Source of the DNA: Chitinophagaceae bacterium
GTDB lineage: Bacteria; Bacteroidota; Bacteroidia; Chitinophagales; Chitinophagaceae
Length of the DNA: 64,000 nucleotides
Reading direction: 5' to 3'
NCBI GenBank assembly: GCA_020403425.1
Contig: JADBXR010000002.1
Span: 1 to 64,000 of the forward strand
The notes below the pieces were generated by a model. That model ran no database searches, was not told where the DNA came from, and saw only the letters and a program-made list of their open reading frames with translations. This document shows positions 54,123-62,522 of this stretch, one piece after another. Made by a program: the position numbers and the translations under genes. Numbering within the stretch: position 1 is the first letter of the stretch; every line of letters begins with the position of its first letter.

Positions 54123-54434
54123 ATGATGTGGCAGAGTTATGATGCAGCTACCAGACCCTGGCAGGAAAGTGAGCAGGACACCCTGACCGAACTGGCAACT
54201 TCCTACCAGTTGGTGGTATGGAATGATGAGGTCAACACTTTTGAATGGGTGATCGAAACCCTGATCCGGGTCTGTGGCCATACTGAAGAACAGGCTGAGC
54301 AATGTGCCCTGCTCATCCATACACAAGGCAAATACGCTGTAAAAAAAGGTGACTACGACACCCTGAAACCCATGTGTGACGCCATCACCGACAGAGGTAT
54401 TGGTGCAACGATCGAAGCAGTGACGGGCAATTGA
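54123..54434 (+). CDS. clpS: ATP-dependent Clp protease adaptor ClpS
   Basis: A 103-aa N-degron adaptor (M1, or M2 at 54126). ClpS binds proteins that begin with Leu, Phe, Tyr or Trp and delivers them to ClpA/ClpC-ClpP. The family core is clear: VVWNDEVNTFEWVIETL (the substrate-pocket hairpin, equivalent to the VLLNDDYTPMEFVV region) and the downstream HTQGKYAVKKGDYDTLKPMC helices. The next gene is aat, which adds Leu or Phe to create such degrons, so the pair forms a functional module. Confidence 0.95.
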   Translation: MMWQSYDAATRPWQESEQDTLTELATSYQLVVWNDEVNTFEWVIETLIRVCGHTEEQAEQCALLIHTQGKYAVKKGDYDTLKPMCDAITDRGIGATIEAVTGN

Positions 54435-54515
54435 AAATCAATAACCTGTAAATAGTATGCATCAGACTTGCTTACTCGACGTGCCTACTTCATCTATCAC
54501 GCATTCTCAAGCATT

Positions 54516-54536
54516 AATTCTTAATTATCAATCAAC
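54516..54536. repeat. Degenerate heptads between clpS and aat
   Basis: AATTCTT, AATTATC and AATCAAC are three phased 7-bp units in the 110-bp gap between clpS and aat. AATTATC is identical to a unit at 31854-31860. The aat start codon follows within 10 nt. Confidence 0.4.
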
Positions 54537-54544
54537 CCTGTCCC

Positions 54545-55201
54545 TTGCCTCTTCATGTTCTCAATAACACAGTTTGGTTCCCTCCGGTAGAAGATGCGCT
54601 GGAGGATGGTTTATTGGCTATAGGCGGAGATGTCAGTGCCGAGCGACTCTTACTGGCTTATCAAAAGGGGATCTTTCCCTGGTACAGTGATGACACACCA
54701 CTCTGGTGGAGCCCTGATCCGCGTTTTGTATTATTTCCGGACAAATTGAGAGTGAGCAAGAGCATGCAGGCACTGATCCGGAAAAAAACATTCCGGTTTT
54801 CCGTAAATGAGGCATTCCCGCTGGTGATAAAGAACTGCAAAGAACTGCAGCGGCCCGGACAGGAAGGCACCTGGATCACTGATGAACTGGAGGCTTCCGT
54901 GAAACAATTACACCTAATGGGATATGCCCACAGCGCAGAAGCCTGGCTCGGGGATGAACTGGTGGGAGGTTTGTACGGGATCAAAATGGGCAGACTGTTC
55001 TTTGGTGAAAGCATGTTCAGCAAAGCCAGCAACGCCAGCAAGTTTGCATTCCTTCTTTTTGTACAACAACTCAGGGAAGAAAATGTCCACCTGATCGATT
55101 GCCAGGTGTATACAGATCATCTAGCCAGCCTGGGTGCCGAAATGATCCCCAGAACAGCATTCCTGCAAGCATTACAGGATCACGGGGCGGAGCTGCGGTA
55201 A
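54545..55201 (+). CDS. aat: Leucyl/phenylalanyl-tRNA--protein transferase (Aat)
   Basis: A 218-aa enzyme that moves Leu or Phe from aminoacyl-tRNA to proteins with N-terminal Arg or Lys, making N-degrons. Family blocks: VWFPPVEDALEDGLLAIGGD, YQKGIFPWYSDDTPLWWSPDPR, AYAHSAEAW-like GYAHSAEAWLGDELVGGLYGI and FFGESMFSKASNASK. There is no ATG near the N-terminus; translation begins at TTG (54545) or another non-ATG codon. It follows clpS by 110 bp and overlaps DUF4294 by 22 bp in convergent orientation. Confidence 0.95.
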   Translation: MPLHVLNNTVWFPPVEDALEDGLLAIGGDVSAERLLLAYQKGIFPWYSDDTPLWWSPDPRFVLFPDKLRVSKSMQALIRKKTFRFSVNEAFPLVIKNCKELQRPGQEGTWITDELEASVKQLHLMGYAHSAEAWLGDELVGGLYGIKMGRLFFGESMFSKASNASKFAFLLFVQQLREENVHLIDCQVYTDHLASLGAEMIPRTAFLQALQDHGAELR

Positions 55202-55815
55202 CCATACATCCGCTCCACATCACGTACGATCTTTTCCATGTCAAGGTCCTTACCGCGAGGATCATAGTTCTGTTTCAGGTTACTCCCGAACAATACCGCC
55301 ACGGTCTGCCAGAAAGCAGCGCTGATAAACCCTTTGTATTCATCAATGATCTCGTAACAATTATTCCCCGTTTCGCGGTAGATCAGCTTCATCAGCACTT
55401 TTCCCTGGTACACAGAGAGATTGGTGAGCTTGTCTGTGAACTCTTTTTTCAGTTCCCGCTCCCTCGACTTGATGATGGCCTTCCGTTGTTTGCGGTCTGA
55501 TACATTGACCAGCTTCGCATTGATCTCATTCATGATAAAACCGGCCCTCTTGGCATAAGGATAGGTAACGTACACGGCATTGCGAAGGCGGGTCCAGTCG
55601 GCCCAGTAATTGCGCCATTGTTTCGACATACGACCATACACTTCCACGGAAGGGAGATAACCGCCATAAGGGATGGTATCCCCCTCTGGCGTAACATATG
55701 CGTACACTTTTACGGTATCGTAAATACCATGGGTCTGTGCGGCCAGTTTACCGGGATACAACCCGCCGGCTGCCAGCATACAGGGAAGGATGATATGTGA
55801 CAATAAACGCTTCAA
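55180..55815 (-). CDS. DUF4294 exported protein
   Basis: A 211-aa exported protein (signal to about residue 26, LAAQTHG). The block WTRLRNAVYVTYPYAKRAGFIMNEIN and GKVLMKLIYRETGNNCYEIIDEYKG are the DUF4294 hallmark, found almost only in Bacteroidota. Function unknown. Convergent with aat. The ccmF gene lies upstream on the same strand with a 69-bp gap. Confidence 0.9.
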   Translation of the reverse strand: MKRLLSHIILPCMLAAGGLYPGKLAAQTHGIYDTVKVYAYVTPEGDTIPYGGYLPSVEVYGRMSKQWRNYWADWTRLRNAVYVTYPYAKRAGFIMNEINAKLVNVSDRKQRKAIIKSRERELKKEFTDKLTNLSVYQGKVLMKLIYRETGNNCYEIIDEYKGFISAAFWQTVAVLFGSNLKQNYDPRGKDLDMEKIVRDVERMYGYRSSAP

Positions 55816-55884
55816 ACGACTTAAAAATAGACAGTTCTGCGCTTATTAATGCTGTCTGACCCCAAAAAGTAACCTGATCAGATG

Positions 55885-58368
55885 TTAAGAAACCCGTAAA
55901 GCCCCCCTGCCCGACTCCCTGAGTCGCTGGCGGATGGACATCACAAAACCCAGTACCATCACTACCACGCCCAACCATAACACATTGATCATGGGGAATT
56001 CATATACTTTCAGGGTGATCAGATCGGTAATAGCGCCACTTTCCTTTACACCGATCTCCAGTTTGCCGGTATTCTGGTCAAGTACGCGGTTGAACTTGAG
56101 TACCAGGCTTTGCGAAAGCACCGAATCAGGCAAACTGCGCAGTTCCATGCCTTTGAGGGCGATACCCGGTTTAACGGGATATCTGCGGCCATCTTTGGAG
56201 ATCACGGTCATATCCAGGAACAGCGAAGTTTCGCCCGGTAACACTTTGCGCTGGAGTTCAGCAGGGTTTATTTCCACTTTGTTCAGGATCATAAAACCGT
56301 TGCCGTAGAACAGGGTATCGCCCACTTTGGCCTCCCGGTTGCGGAAAGTGGTCGTATCCTCTCGGTTGTTCTCCTGGAAGGAAGTGATGTATACAAAAAT
56401 ATCCTTGTGCCAGTAATGTTTGGCGGCAGGATTGGCCGAGAATCCTTCACCACCCTTGTTCTGTTTGATCACATCGGGGTACAGCTTGAAATGTTCCCCA
56501 CCTTTCTTGGCAACAAAATCTATCTCAAAATAACGTTTACGATCAAGTGGGTTCAGGGTATCTTTTGTATAGGTCACCATGAATTTACCCATATCCGTTG
56601 CCACTGTTTTGAACAGTGTAATGTTCTCTGCGGGATCGCCGGCTGGATTACCCTTGGCTTTGGGATCGCCCTGCAAAGGGGTGATACCGGTGGTGTTCCA
56701 GCTCAGCACCGTCTTTTTACTGGAAGAGATCAGGATGCCCACCAGCACCAATCCGAAACCAACGTGGGCCACGGATGCCCCGGCGGCCTTGATCTTACCG
56801 TTCAATCCCTTCCAGATATACAAGGCATTGGCCACCACGGCATATACCGAAGCAAAAATGGCCATATGGATTGCAAAAAGGAAACCTGGTCCTTTTTTGT
56901 CGTAGTTCACATCCGCAAAGAGGCTGATGGATAGACTGATCAGAACGGAGATCAGGGTAGGTACCCATATCTTTTTCCCAAAGAAAGCCTTGGAAGTGTC
57001 CTTATATTTAAGGTATTGCGTAATCGCGGTAAGTATTCCCACCACGATGGCCACAAAGATCTGTATCTGGTTATACGCGAACTCTACATCTTCCGGCGGA
57101 GCAATATTGGTTCCCAAGACCTTGTTCACCACCGGTACAGATGTTTTGGATATGATGATGATACCCGACAGGAACAGCACCAGCGATCCAATAAAGATCC
57201 AGAACTCACGGCTATAGGTATTTTCCTCCTTCGCAATGGCAGGGATCGTTTTGTATTCCCTGAAATACAGGAACAATGCAGGCAGCAGGAATACCAGTAC
57301 AAAAAGAAGCAGTTGCACATTCATACCCAGGTCGGTAAACGCATGCACCGAAGTATCGCCCAGGATACCGCTACGGGTAAGGAAGGTCGAATACAATACC
57401 AGGATAAAACTGATGATATAGAAGAAATAGGTTGGCCTGAGTGAGTAACCGCTATTCCGGTAGATCAGGTTGGTATGCAATCCCGCCACCAGGGTCAGCC
57501 AGGGCACCAATGAGGCATTTTCAACAGGATCCCATGCCCAATAACCACCGAAGGACAAACTTTCATACGCCCAGGCAGCACCCATCATGACACCGGTTCC
57601 CAGCATGGCTGCAGAAAAAGAGGCCCAGGGTAAAGTAGGTTTGATCCATTCATGTTTACGGGATAACAGGCCCGCTATCGCATACGCAAATGGAACAATG
57701 GTAGAAGCAAAACCAAGGAAGAGCACTGGCGGATGTATCACCATCCAGTAATTCTGCAGCAGGGTGTTTAAGCCCGAACCGTCTTTGATAAGGGTAAGAT
57801 AATCTGCCCGTAAGGCGCCCGTCATCATGTCCTTAAAGATCGGCGCCTGGTCAAAGAAGCCTTCATTGCGCGATAACACAAAGGGACTACTGCCCACTTT
57901 GTTACCGAAGAAATAGATCCCGATGATCATGGAAGCAAGACAGAACTGCGCAAAACTGATCACCATCATCACGCCACTCTCCCATTCCTTCGACTTCCAG
58001 ATCAGGATCCAACCGAGCACACAATGCCAGAAGCTCCATAACATGAAACTACCTTCCTGCCCTTCCCAGAAACAGGCCAGCAGGTATTCCACCTGCAAAC
58101 TCCTGTCACTGTGGGTGAATGCATATTTATACTCGAATAGATGATGCGAGATGATATAATACAGTGTGATGAACATGGCCAACACACTGATGCTCTCTGC
58201 CAGGAACAATCCACGTGCCAGCCGGATCCAGCTCTGCTTATCCGTTAGTTCGCGGGTTCTGAAAGCAAGCGCATAAGCGATGGTAGCCAATAAGGAAGCC
58301 ACCAGGGAAAGTACGGCAAAAAAATGCCCGATCTGTCCCGGCAATAAATGTTCTCCGATATAGTTCAT
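55885..58368 (-). CDS. ccmF: Cytochrome c heme lyase subunit CcmF (CcsA-family)
   Basis: An 827-aa polytopic membrane protein. It attaches heme to apocytochrome c, receiving heme from CcmE. The tryptophan-rich WWD loop is FGGYWAWDPVENASLVPWL, the conserved heme-ligand loops VIHPPVLFLGF and GYSLRP-type are present, and a large periplasmic domain (about 600-790) precedes the last membrane helix. No CcmH or CcmC is in the window. Client cytochromes could include the TsdA-like protein at 30.3 kb. It is 57 bp downstream of ccmE. Confidence 0.94.
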   Translation of the reverse strand: MNYIGEHLLPGQIGHFFAVLSLVASLLATIAYALAFRTRELTDKQSWIRLARGLFLAESISVLAMFITLYYIISHHLFEYKYAFTHSDRSLQVEYLLACFWEGQEGSFMLWSFWHCVLGWILIWKSKEWESGVMMVISFAQFCLASMIIGIYFFGNKVGSSPFVLSRNEGFFDQAPIFKDMMTGALRADYLTLIKDGSGLNTLLQNYWMVIHPPVLFLGFASTIVPFAYAIAGLLSRKHEWIKPTLPWASFSAAMLGTGVMMGAAWAYESLSFGGYWAWDPVENASLVPWLTLVAGLHTNLIYRNSGYSLRPTYFFYIISFILVLYSTFLTRSGILGDTSVHAFTDLGMNVQLLLFVLVFLLPALFLYFREYKTIPAIAKEENTYSREFWIFIGSLVLFLSGIIIISKTSVPVVNKVLGTNIAPPEDVEFAYNQIQIFVAIVVGILTAITQYLKYKDTSKAFFGKKIWVPTLISVLISLSISLFADVNYDKKGPGFLFAIHMAIFASVYAVVANALYIWKGLNGKIKAAGASVAHVGFGLVLVGILISSSKKTVLSWNTTGITPLQGDPKAKGNPAGDPAENITLFKTVATDMGKFMVTYTKDTLNPLDRKRYFEIDFVAKKGGEHFKLYPDVIKQNKGGEGFSANPAAKHYWHKDIFVYITSFQENNREDTTTFRNREAKVGDTLFYGNGFMILNKVEINPAELQRKVLPGETSLFLDMTVISKDGRRYPVKPGIALKGMELRSLPDSVLSQSLVLKFNRVLDQNTGKLEIGVKESGAITDLITLKVYEFPMINVLWLGVVVMVLGFVMSIRQRLRESGRGALRVS

Positions 58369-58425
58369 GTAGCGTAGGTTCTGGTAAGGAAATGCAGGAC
58401 TGAATAACAGCTTGCTCTTGCAGTT

Positions 58426-58830
58426 TTAGGATGCGGCCTGTACGTTCTTATTGGCTTTCGGATCGTCTTTGTACTTGGAAGGACATTTCAGCAGGATATC
58501 CTTACATTCAAAATGATCGCCCTGAACGCGGCCTTTCAGCACCAGGCGTTCACTTTTTTCCATATCCGTAGGCTTATTGTTGTGATACACCACTTTGATA
58601 TTGTTGCCCAGTGTATCTACTGCGGTAAATGTTAAATAATTGGGATTCTTAACGGCATCATATTCGAGCGGCTGTGCTTTGTCCAGTTTAACGATCAGGT
58701 TCACGAACTTACCCTCTTTCTCCTTGGCAGAAGCGATGGTCTCATAAGTTGTCAGATCGCCGGTATAACTGATCAGCACCACGATGGCAGCAGCAATACA
58801 CACGAGTACGATGATATGCGTTTTCTTCAT
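58426..58830 (-). CDS. ccmE: Cytochrome c maturation heme chaperone CcmE, CxxxY type
   Basis: A 134-aa periplasmic heme chaperone anchored by one N-terminal helix (about 4-22). I start at MKKTHIIVLVCIAAA; upstream residues in the open frame are not family-like. The OB-fold carries EGKFVNLIVKLDKAQPLEYD and RLVLKGRVQGDHFECKDILL. The heme-attachment position has CPSKY (Cys116, Tyr120), that is CxxxY in place of the HxxxY of enterobacteria. A TAnnTTTG element (58849-58856, minus) lies 18 nt upstream. It precedes ccmF. Confidence 0.92.
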   Translation of the reverse strand: MKKTHIIVLVCIAAAIVVLISYTGDLTTYETIASAKEKEGKFVNLIVKLDKAQPLEYDAVKNPNYLTFTAVDTLGNNIKVVYHNNKPTDMEKSERLVLKGRVQGDHFECKDILLKCPSKYKDDPKANKNVQAAS

Positions 58831-58848
58831 AGCGTTCCCTTTATGCTG

Positions 58849-58856
58849 CAAAAGTA
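58849..58856 (-). promoter_or_regulatory. TAnnTTTG promoter element for ccmE
   Basis: TACTTTTG (minus strand) matches the -7 consensus, 18 nt before the ccmE ATG. The -33 region is not clear. It supports the start at 58830 and places ccmE-ccmF under one promoter. Confidence 0.55.
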
Positions 58857-59021
58857 GCCCAAAATGAGTTGGTAAGAGCGGCTGATTATTCACCGGGTTG
58901 TTAAAATCTGTTATCATTTTCCCTACCCCTTGTCTGCCTGCCAAAACCGGACATTTTGTGTAAGCTTTTTCGCCTGTTTGCTTAAACAGATTAATCTTGG
59001 CCGAATTCGGAAAATAGCCGC

Positions 59022-59029
59022 TAAATTTG
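59022..59029 (+). promoter_or_regulatory. TAnnTTTG promoter element for the agmatinase-family gene
   Basis: TAAATTTG matches the -7 consensus, with a CTTGG at 58996-59000 as a possible -33. It lies 29 nt before the ATG at 59059. Confidence 0.6.
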
Positions 59030-59058
59030 CGGGCTGTTTGCAATTATAAGATACTACC

Positions 59059-60102
59059 ATGGCCGATCTATCGCAATTTGACCCCAACGGTGTTGGCAAC
59101 CCCAATAACAACATTTTTGGCCTCCCCTTTTCAGAAGATGATGCCCGCCTGATCATACTACCCGTACCCTGGGAAGTGACCGTGAGTTATGGCGCCGGCA
59201 CATCCCGCGCAGCGGAACATATTTTCAAGGCCAGCAAACAGGTAGACCTTTTCGATGTGGATGGCGATCATGGCTGGAAACAAGGTTTTTTCATGCGCGG
59301 TGTTGACAGGAAAGTGCTCATGAAAAGCGATTACCTCCGCAAAGAAGCAGAACTGTACATTGATTATATCTCCCGCGGCGAGTTGATAGACAAGAATAAA
59401 TTCATGTGTAAAAGCCTGAAAGATATCAATGAGGGTAGTCGCATGATGAACCAATGGGTGTTCGACCAGTGCAAAGAGCTATTGGGCAAGGATAAACTGG
59501 TGGGGCTGCTTGGCGGTGACCACAGTACTTCTTTGGGGTACATGAAGGCCCTGGGGGAACGATATGGCGATTTTGGGGTGCTGCAGCTCGATGCCCATTG
59601 CGACCTGCGTAAGGCATACGAAGATTTCACCTATTCCCACGCATCCGTCATGTACAACGCCCTGCAGGAAATACCCTCGCTGAGTAAACTGGTACAGGTA
59701 GGTATCCGCGATTATTCGGAGGAGGAATGGAACCTGATCTGCAACAGCAACTTCAAAGTGATCGCTTACCAGGAAAAACACATTAAGGAGCGGCTGTTCG
59801 AGGGCGAGACCTGGAAACAAATCGTTGACGAGATTATTGAACACCTGCCACAGCAGGTATACATCAGCTTCGATATAGATGGTCTGGACAGAAAATACTG
59901 TCCCAATACCGGTACGCCGGTGCCCGGTGGTTTCGAAACGGAAGAGATCTTCTATCTCATCAAAAAGATCACTGCCAGCGGACGAAAGCTGATCGGCTTT
60001 GACCTGGTGGAGATCGCTGTGGGGCAAACCGATTGGGACAGCAACGTGGGTGCCCGCATTTTGTGGCGCTTGTGTAACCTGCTGGTCAATAATCAATCCT
60101 AA
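59059..60102 (+). CDS. Agmatinase/arginase-family ureohydrolase
   Basis: A 347-aa binuclear manganese hydrolase. Metal-binding motifs are GGDHSTSLGY, DAHCD and SFDIDGLD. The family cleaves agmatine, arginine or formimidoylglutamate to urea (or formamide) plus an amine. The N-terminal extension of about 30 residues and the total length fit a Bacteroidota agmatinase-like clade, but the exact substrate is not proven. A promoter element is visible upstream. Followed closely (9 bp) by a membrane protein and then a radical SAM gene. Confidence 0.88.
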   Translation: MADLSQFDPNGVGNPNNNIFGLPFSEDDARLIILPVPWEVTVSYGAGTSRAAEHIFKASKQVDLFDVDGDHGWKQGFFMRGVDRKVLMKSDYLRKEAELYIDYISRGELIDKNKFMCKSLKDINEGSRMMNQWVFDQCKELLGKDKLVGLLGGDHSTSLGYMKALGERYGDFGVLQLDAHCDLRKAYEDFTYSHASVMYNALQEIPSLSKLVQVGIRDYSEEEWNLICNSNFKVIAYQEKHIKERLFEGETWKQIVDEIIEHLPQQVYISFDIDGLDRKYCPNTGTPVPGGFETEEIFYLIKKITASGRKLIGFDLVEIAVGQTDWDSNVGARILWRLCNLLVNNQS

Positions 60103-60111
60103 CTTACCGGC

Positions 60112-60663
60112 ATGAAAGTATACGACTACATCATTGTACTGCGCAGACCCGGTTACCTGCTGGTAGACCTGATCAGCCGTTTCATGCTGATGATCGCCAT
60201 TGCCATACTGGGTTATACGGTATTCTGGATACCTTTCGGCTGGTTCAGCATGTTTCTGATCGTTCTGATCGCTGGTATTGCCGGCTGGTGGATCCGCTGC
60301 ACCATCCAGGCCAACAAAGGCGGGATCCCGTATTACCGGCTGGGACTGCTTTTTGCCACCATCGGACTGGGGTCCCTGTTCCAGCTGCACTGGATCCCCA
60401 TCCTGTATTTTCTGGCAGTCGTTTCGGAAAAACAGGTAAAATTCCCGCAGGAGATCGCTTTTCATGACGAGGGGATCGTGATCAACTCCCTCCCAAAAAA
60501 ACGTTACAGCTGGCAAGAGATCGGGAATGTGGTGCTGAAAGACGGGATCCTGACCATTGACCTGAAAAACAATAAACTCATACAGAAAGAAATAGAATCC
60601 AGCAGTTCTGCCAAAGAAGAGGCGGAATTTAACGAGTTTTGCAGGGCCCGGATGCTTGCATGA
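60112..60663 (+). CDS. Membrane protein with C-terminal PH-like domain
   Basis: A 183-aa protein with about three membrane helices (residues about 15-45, 47-65, 75-105) and a cytosolic tail (about 112-165, FPQEIAFHDEGIVINSLPKKRYSWQEIGNVVLKDGILTID) that looks like the PH-like/YcxB-type domain. Function unknown. It lies between the agmatinase and radical SAM genes with short gaps (9 and 42 bp), so the three may be one unit. Confidence 0.7.
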   Translation: MKVYDYIIVLRRPGYLLVDLISRFMLMIAIAILGYTVFWIPFGWFSMFLIVLIAGIAGWWIRCTIQANKGGIPYYRLGLLFATIGLGSLFQLHWIPILYFLAVVSEKQVKFPQEIAFHDEGIVINSLPKKRYSWQEIGNVVLKDGILTIDLKNNKLIQKEIESSSSAKEEAEFNEFCRARMLA

Positions 60664-60705
60664 TGCAGAACGCCGGAGCTTAGCTTTCATACTTACAATT
60701 CACAC

Positions 60706-62019
60706 ATGGCCATTACACAATCACCCTTCCTGCTGTATTCAGACGGAAATGGGAATATTTTTGAAGACGACACGCTGTATGCAGCAGGTCGCGCCGGCTG
60801 GGACGCTTTTCCCATACCCACCGAAGAATGGATAGCATTACCCGACGGAGGTAATTTATACGAATTACCGGGAAGACGCGGCATCGGTATCGATGTAAAA
60901 ACGGGAGAAATGCGTTTGTGCGAAAAAGGCTGGGCCGTTGCGGCATTCATTCCTCCTGCGCATACCGGCTTATACATTGCCGCCTATGAGACACTACCCG
61001 ATGCGCCTACCCTACCCCTGTTCTGCTATACGGCAGTGGGCTGGTATGATAACAAACATTATGTACCGGCAGTACGAATAGAAAAAGATATCCGGCAGGA
61101 ATGTGCCGGTTATGATGACGAGAAGATAGAAGCAGGGGCGCAACATCTGCTGAAAGCTTACCCGGAGAACAGACTGGTGAAGCACCTCATGGAGAACTGC
61201 TGCATGACGTATCATTGTCCGGCTGCCCGCAATTTTTCACTGGGCAGATGGGAATGTCCCGTGCCTACCTCACCGGCCTGTAATGCCAACTGTATCGGCT
61301 GCATCTCATTCCAGCCGGAAGAAGAGACGATCGTATCCACGCAGGACAGGCTTACCTTTAAACCGCTGGCAGAAGAGATCGTGGAATTCACCGTACCCCA
61401 CCTCATGAATGCCCCTTTCCCCATTGTCAGTTTTGGCCAGGGTTGTGAAGGAGAGCCCTTACTGATGTGGGAGACCATCCGCGAAGCCATCATTGAGATC
61501 CGTAAGCATACGCCCAGGGGTAGCATCAACATCAATACCAACGGCTCCAGACCCGATGCCGTAAAAGCATTGTGCGAAGCCGGGCTGAACAGCATACGTG
61601 TGAGCACCAACTCTGCCAGAAAACACATTTACGAACCCTATTACCGCCCCAACAATTACCGTTTCGAGGATATTGTTGAGAGCCTGAAAGTGGTGCGTGG
61701 TTATGGCGGCTGGGCCAGCATCAATTATTTCGTGTTCCCCGGCATGACCGATACCGTGGAGGAATATGAGGCTTTGCGCAAACTGATCATCGATACGGAC
61801 CTCAGCATGATCCAATGGCGGAATTTCAACATCGACCCCGACTGGTACATGGGCAAGATCGGCGTACACGAGACCGGCGAAATGCTGGGCGTGAAACAGC
61901 TGATGGACCTGCTCAGGGAAGAGTTCCCCAAACTGCGTTTCGGCTATTTCAATCCTTCCATGGAAAGGATCAAAGGCGACTATGAGCATGATTTTGCGGG
62001 TGGAGAACTTACAGCCTAA
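60706..62019 (+). CDS. Radical SAM protein with N-terminal extension
   Basis: A 437-aa radical SAM enzyme. The cluster motif is CNANCIGC (Cys192, Cys196, Cys199), set after a ~185-residue N-terminal region that itself holds extra cysteines (NCCMTYHC at 164-171, and RWEC at 181-184). Downstream blocks GQGCEGEPLL and NINTNGSRPDAVKAL are typical radical SAM barrel segments, the first with the glycine-rich SAM-binding pattern. The extra cysteines might hold an auxiliary iron-sulfur cluster. The reaction is not known, and no peptide substrate gene is visible beside it. The REP array begins 12 nt after its stop. Confidence 0.88.
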   Translation: MAITQSPFLLYSDGNGNIFEDDTLYAAGRAGWDAFPIPTEEWIALPDGGNLYELPGRRGIGIDVKTGEMRLCEKGWAVAAFIPPAHTGLYIAAYETLPDAPTLPLFCYTAVGWYDNKHYVPAVRIEKDIRQECAGYDDEKIEAGAQHLLKAYPENRLVKHLMENCCMTYHCPAARNFSLGRWECPVPTSPACNANCIGCISFQPEEETIVSTQDRLTFKPLAEEIVEFTVPHLMNAPFPIVSFGQGCEGEPLLMWETIREAIIEIRKHTPRGSININTNGSRPDAVKALCEAGLNSIRVSTNSARKHIYEPYYRPNNYRFEDIVESLKVVRGYGGWASINYFVFPGMTDTVEEYEALRKLIIDTDLSMIQWRNFNIDPDWYMGKIGVHETGEMLGVKQLMDLLREEFPKLRFGYFNPSMERIKGDYEHDFAGGELTA

Positions 62020-62030
62020 CGAATATGCTG

Positions 62031-62522
62031 GGGCTAAAGCCCGTATTTATCTATTACAGATGGCCCCCGGCTTAAAAGCCGGGGTTATAGATCTCACCAT
62101 TGCAGCCCTTTAACCTATCTATTACATACATCTCTGTAGCACTTCTACCCCAGCTTTCAAGCTGGGAGGCTACAAAACACGCTACTACGCTTCAGGCTTT
62201 AGCCCTGATCCCGATAAAGGTTTCCTCAAGCTGGCAAGCCGGAGTAATCGATCTGACCAGAAATATATAGCCCCTAAACGCTCTATCACATACCTCCTTG
62301 CGCCACTTCAACCCCAGCTTTTAAGCTGGGGCTACAAAACACCTACTGTGCTTCGGGCTTTAGCCCTGCCCCATACACAAGGTCCCGGCAGATGACATGC
62401 GAAGGTCATGGATTCTAGTTGCGTATTTTGCCTGGCTTAAAAGCTAGGGTATGATGGGGCACTTTGGCCTATGATAAAGAGATCATTGATTTCTGCTTCC
62501 TGATAGATTCCAGGCTTCAGCC
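62031..62522. repeat. REP-type palindrome array (two ~163-bp units plus remnants)
   Basis: Two palindrome types alternate. The long type: CCCCGGCTTAAAAGCCGGGG (62065-62084), CCCAGCTTTCAAGCTGGG (62149-62166), CCCCAGCTTTTAAGCTGGGG (62312-62331), a degenerate CCTGGCTTAAAAGCTAGG (62431-62448). The short type: GGGCTAAAGCCC (62031-62042), GGCTTTAGCC (62195-62204), GGGCTTTAGCCC (62355-62366), GGCTTCAGCC (62513-62522). A decayed long-type copy is near 62225-62243. The spacer sequences between also match, giving a unit of about 163 bp seen twice. The last short palindrome overlaps the stop codon of the RAYT gene. No gene in between. Confidence 0.9.

Noticed and set aside
59479..60690. Long antisense open frame (403 codons) on the minus strand
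   Set aside because: It lies fully opposite the agmatinase and membrane protein genes, has no recognisable domain and reflects their codon use.
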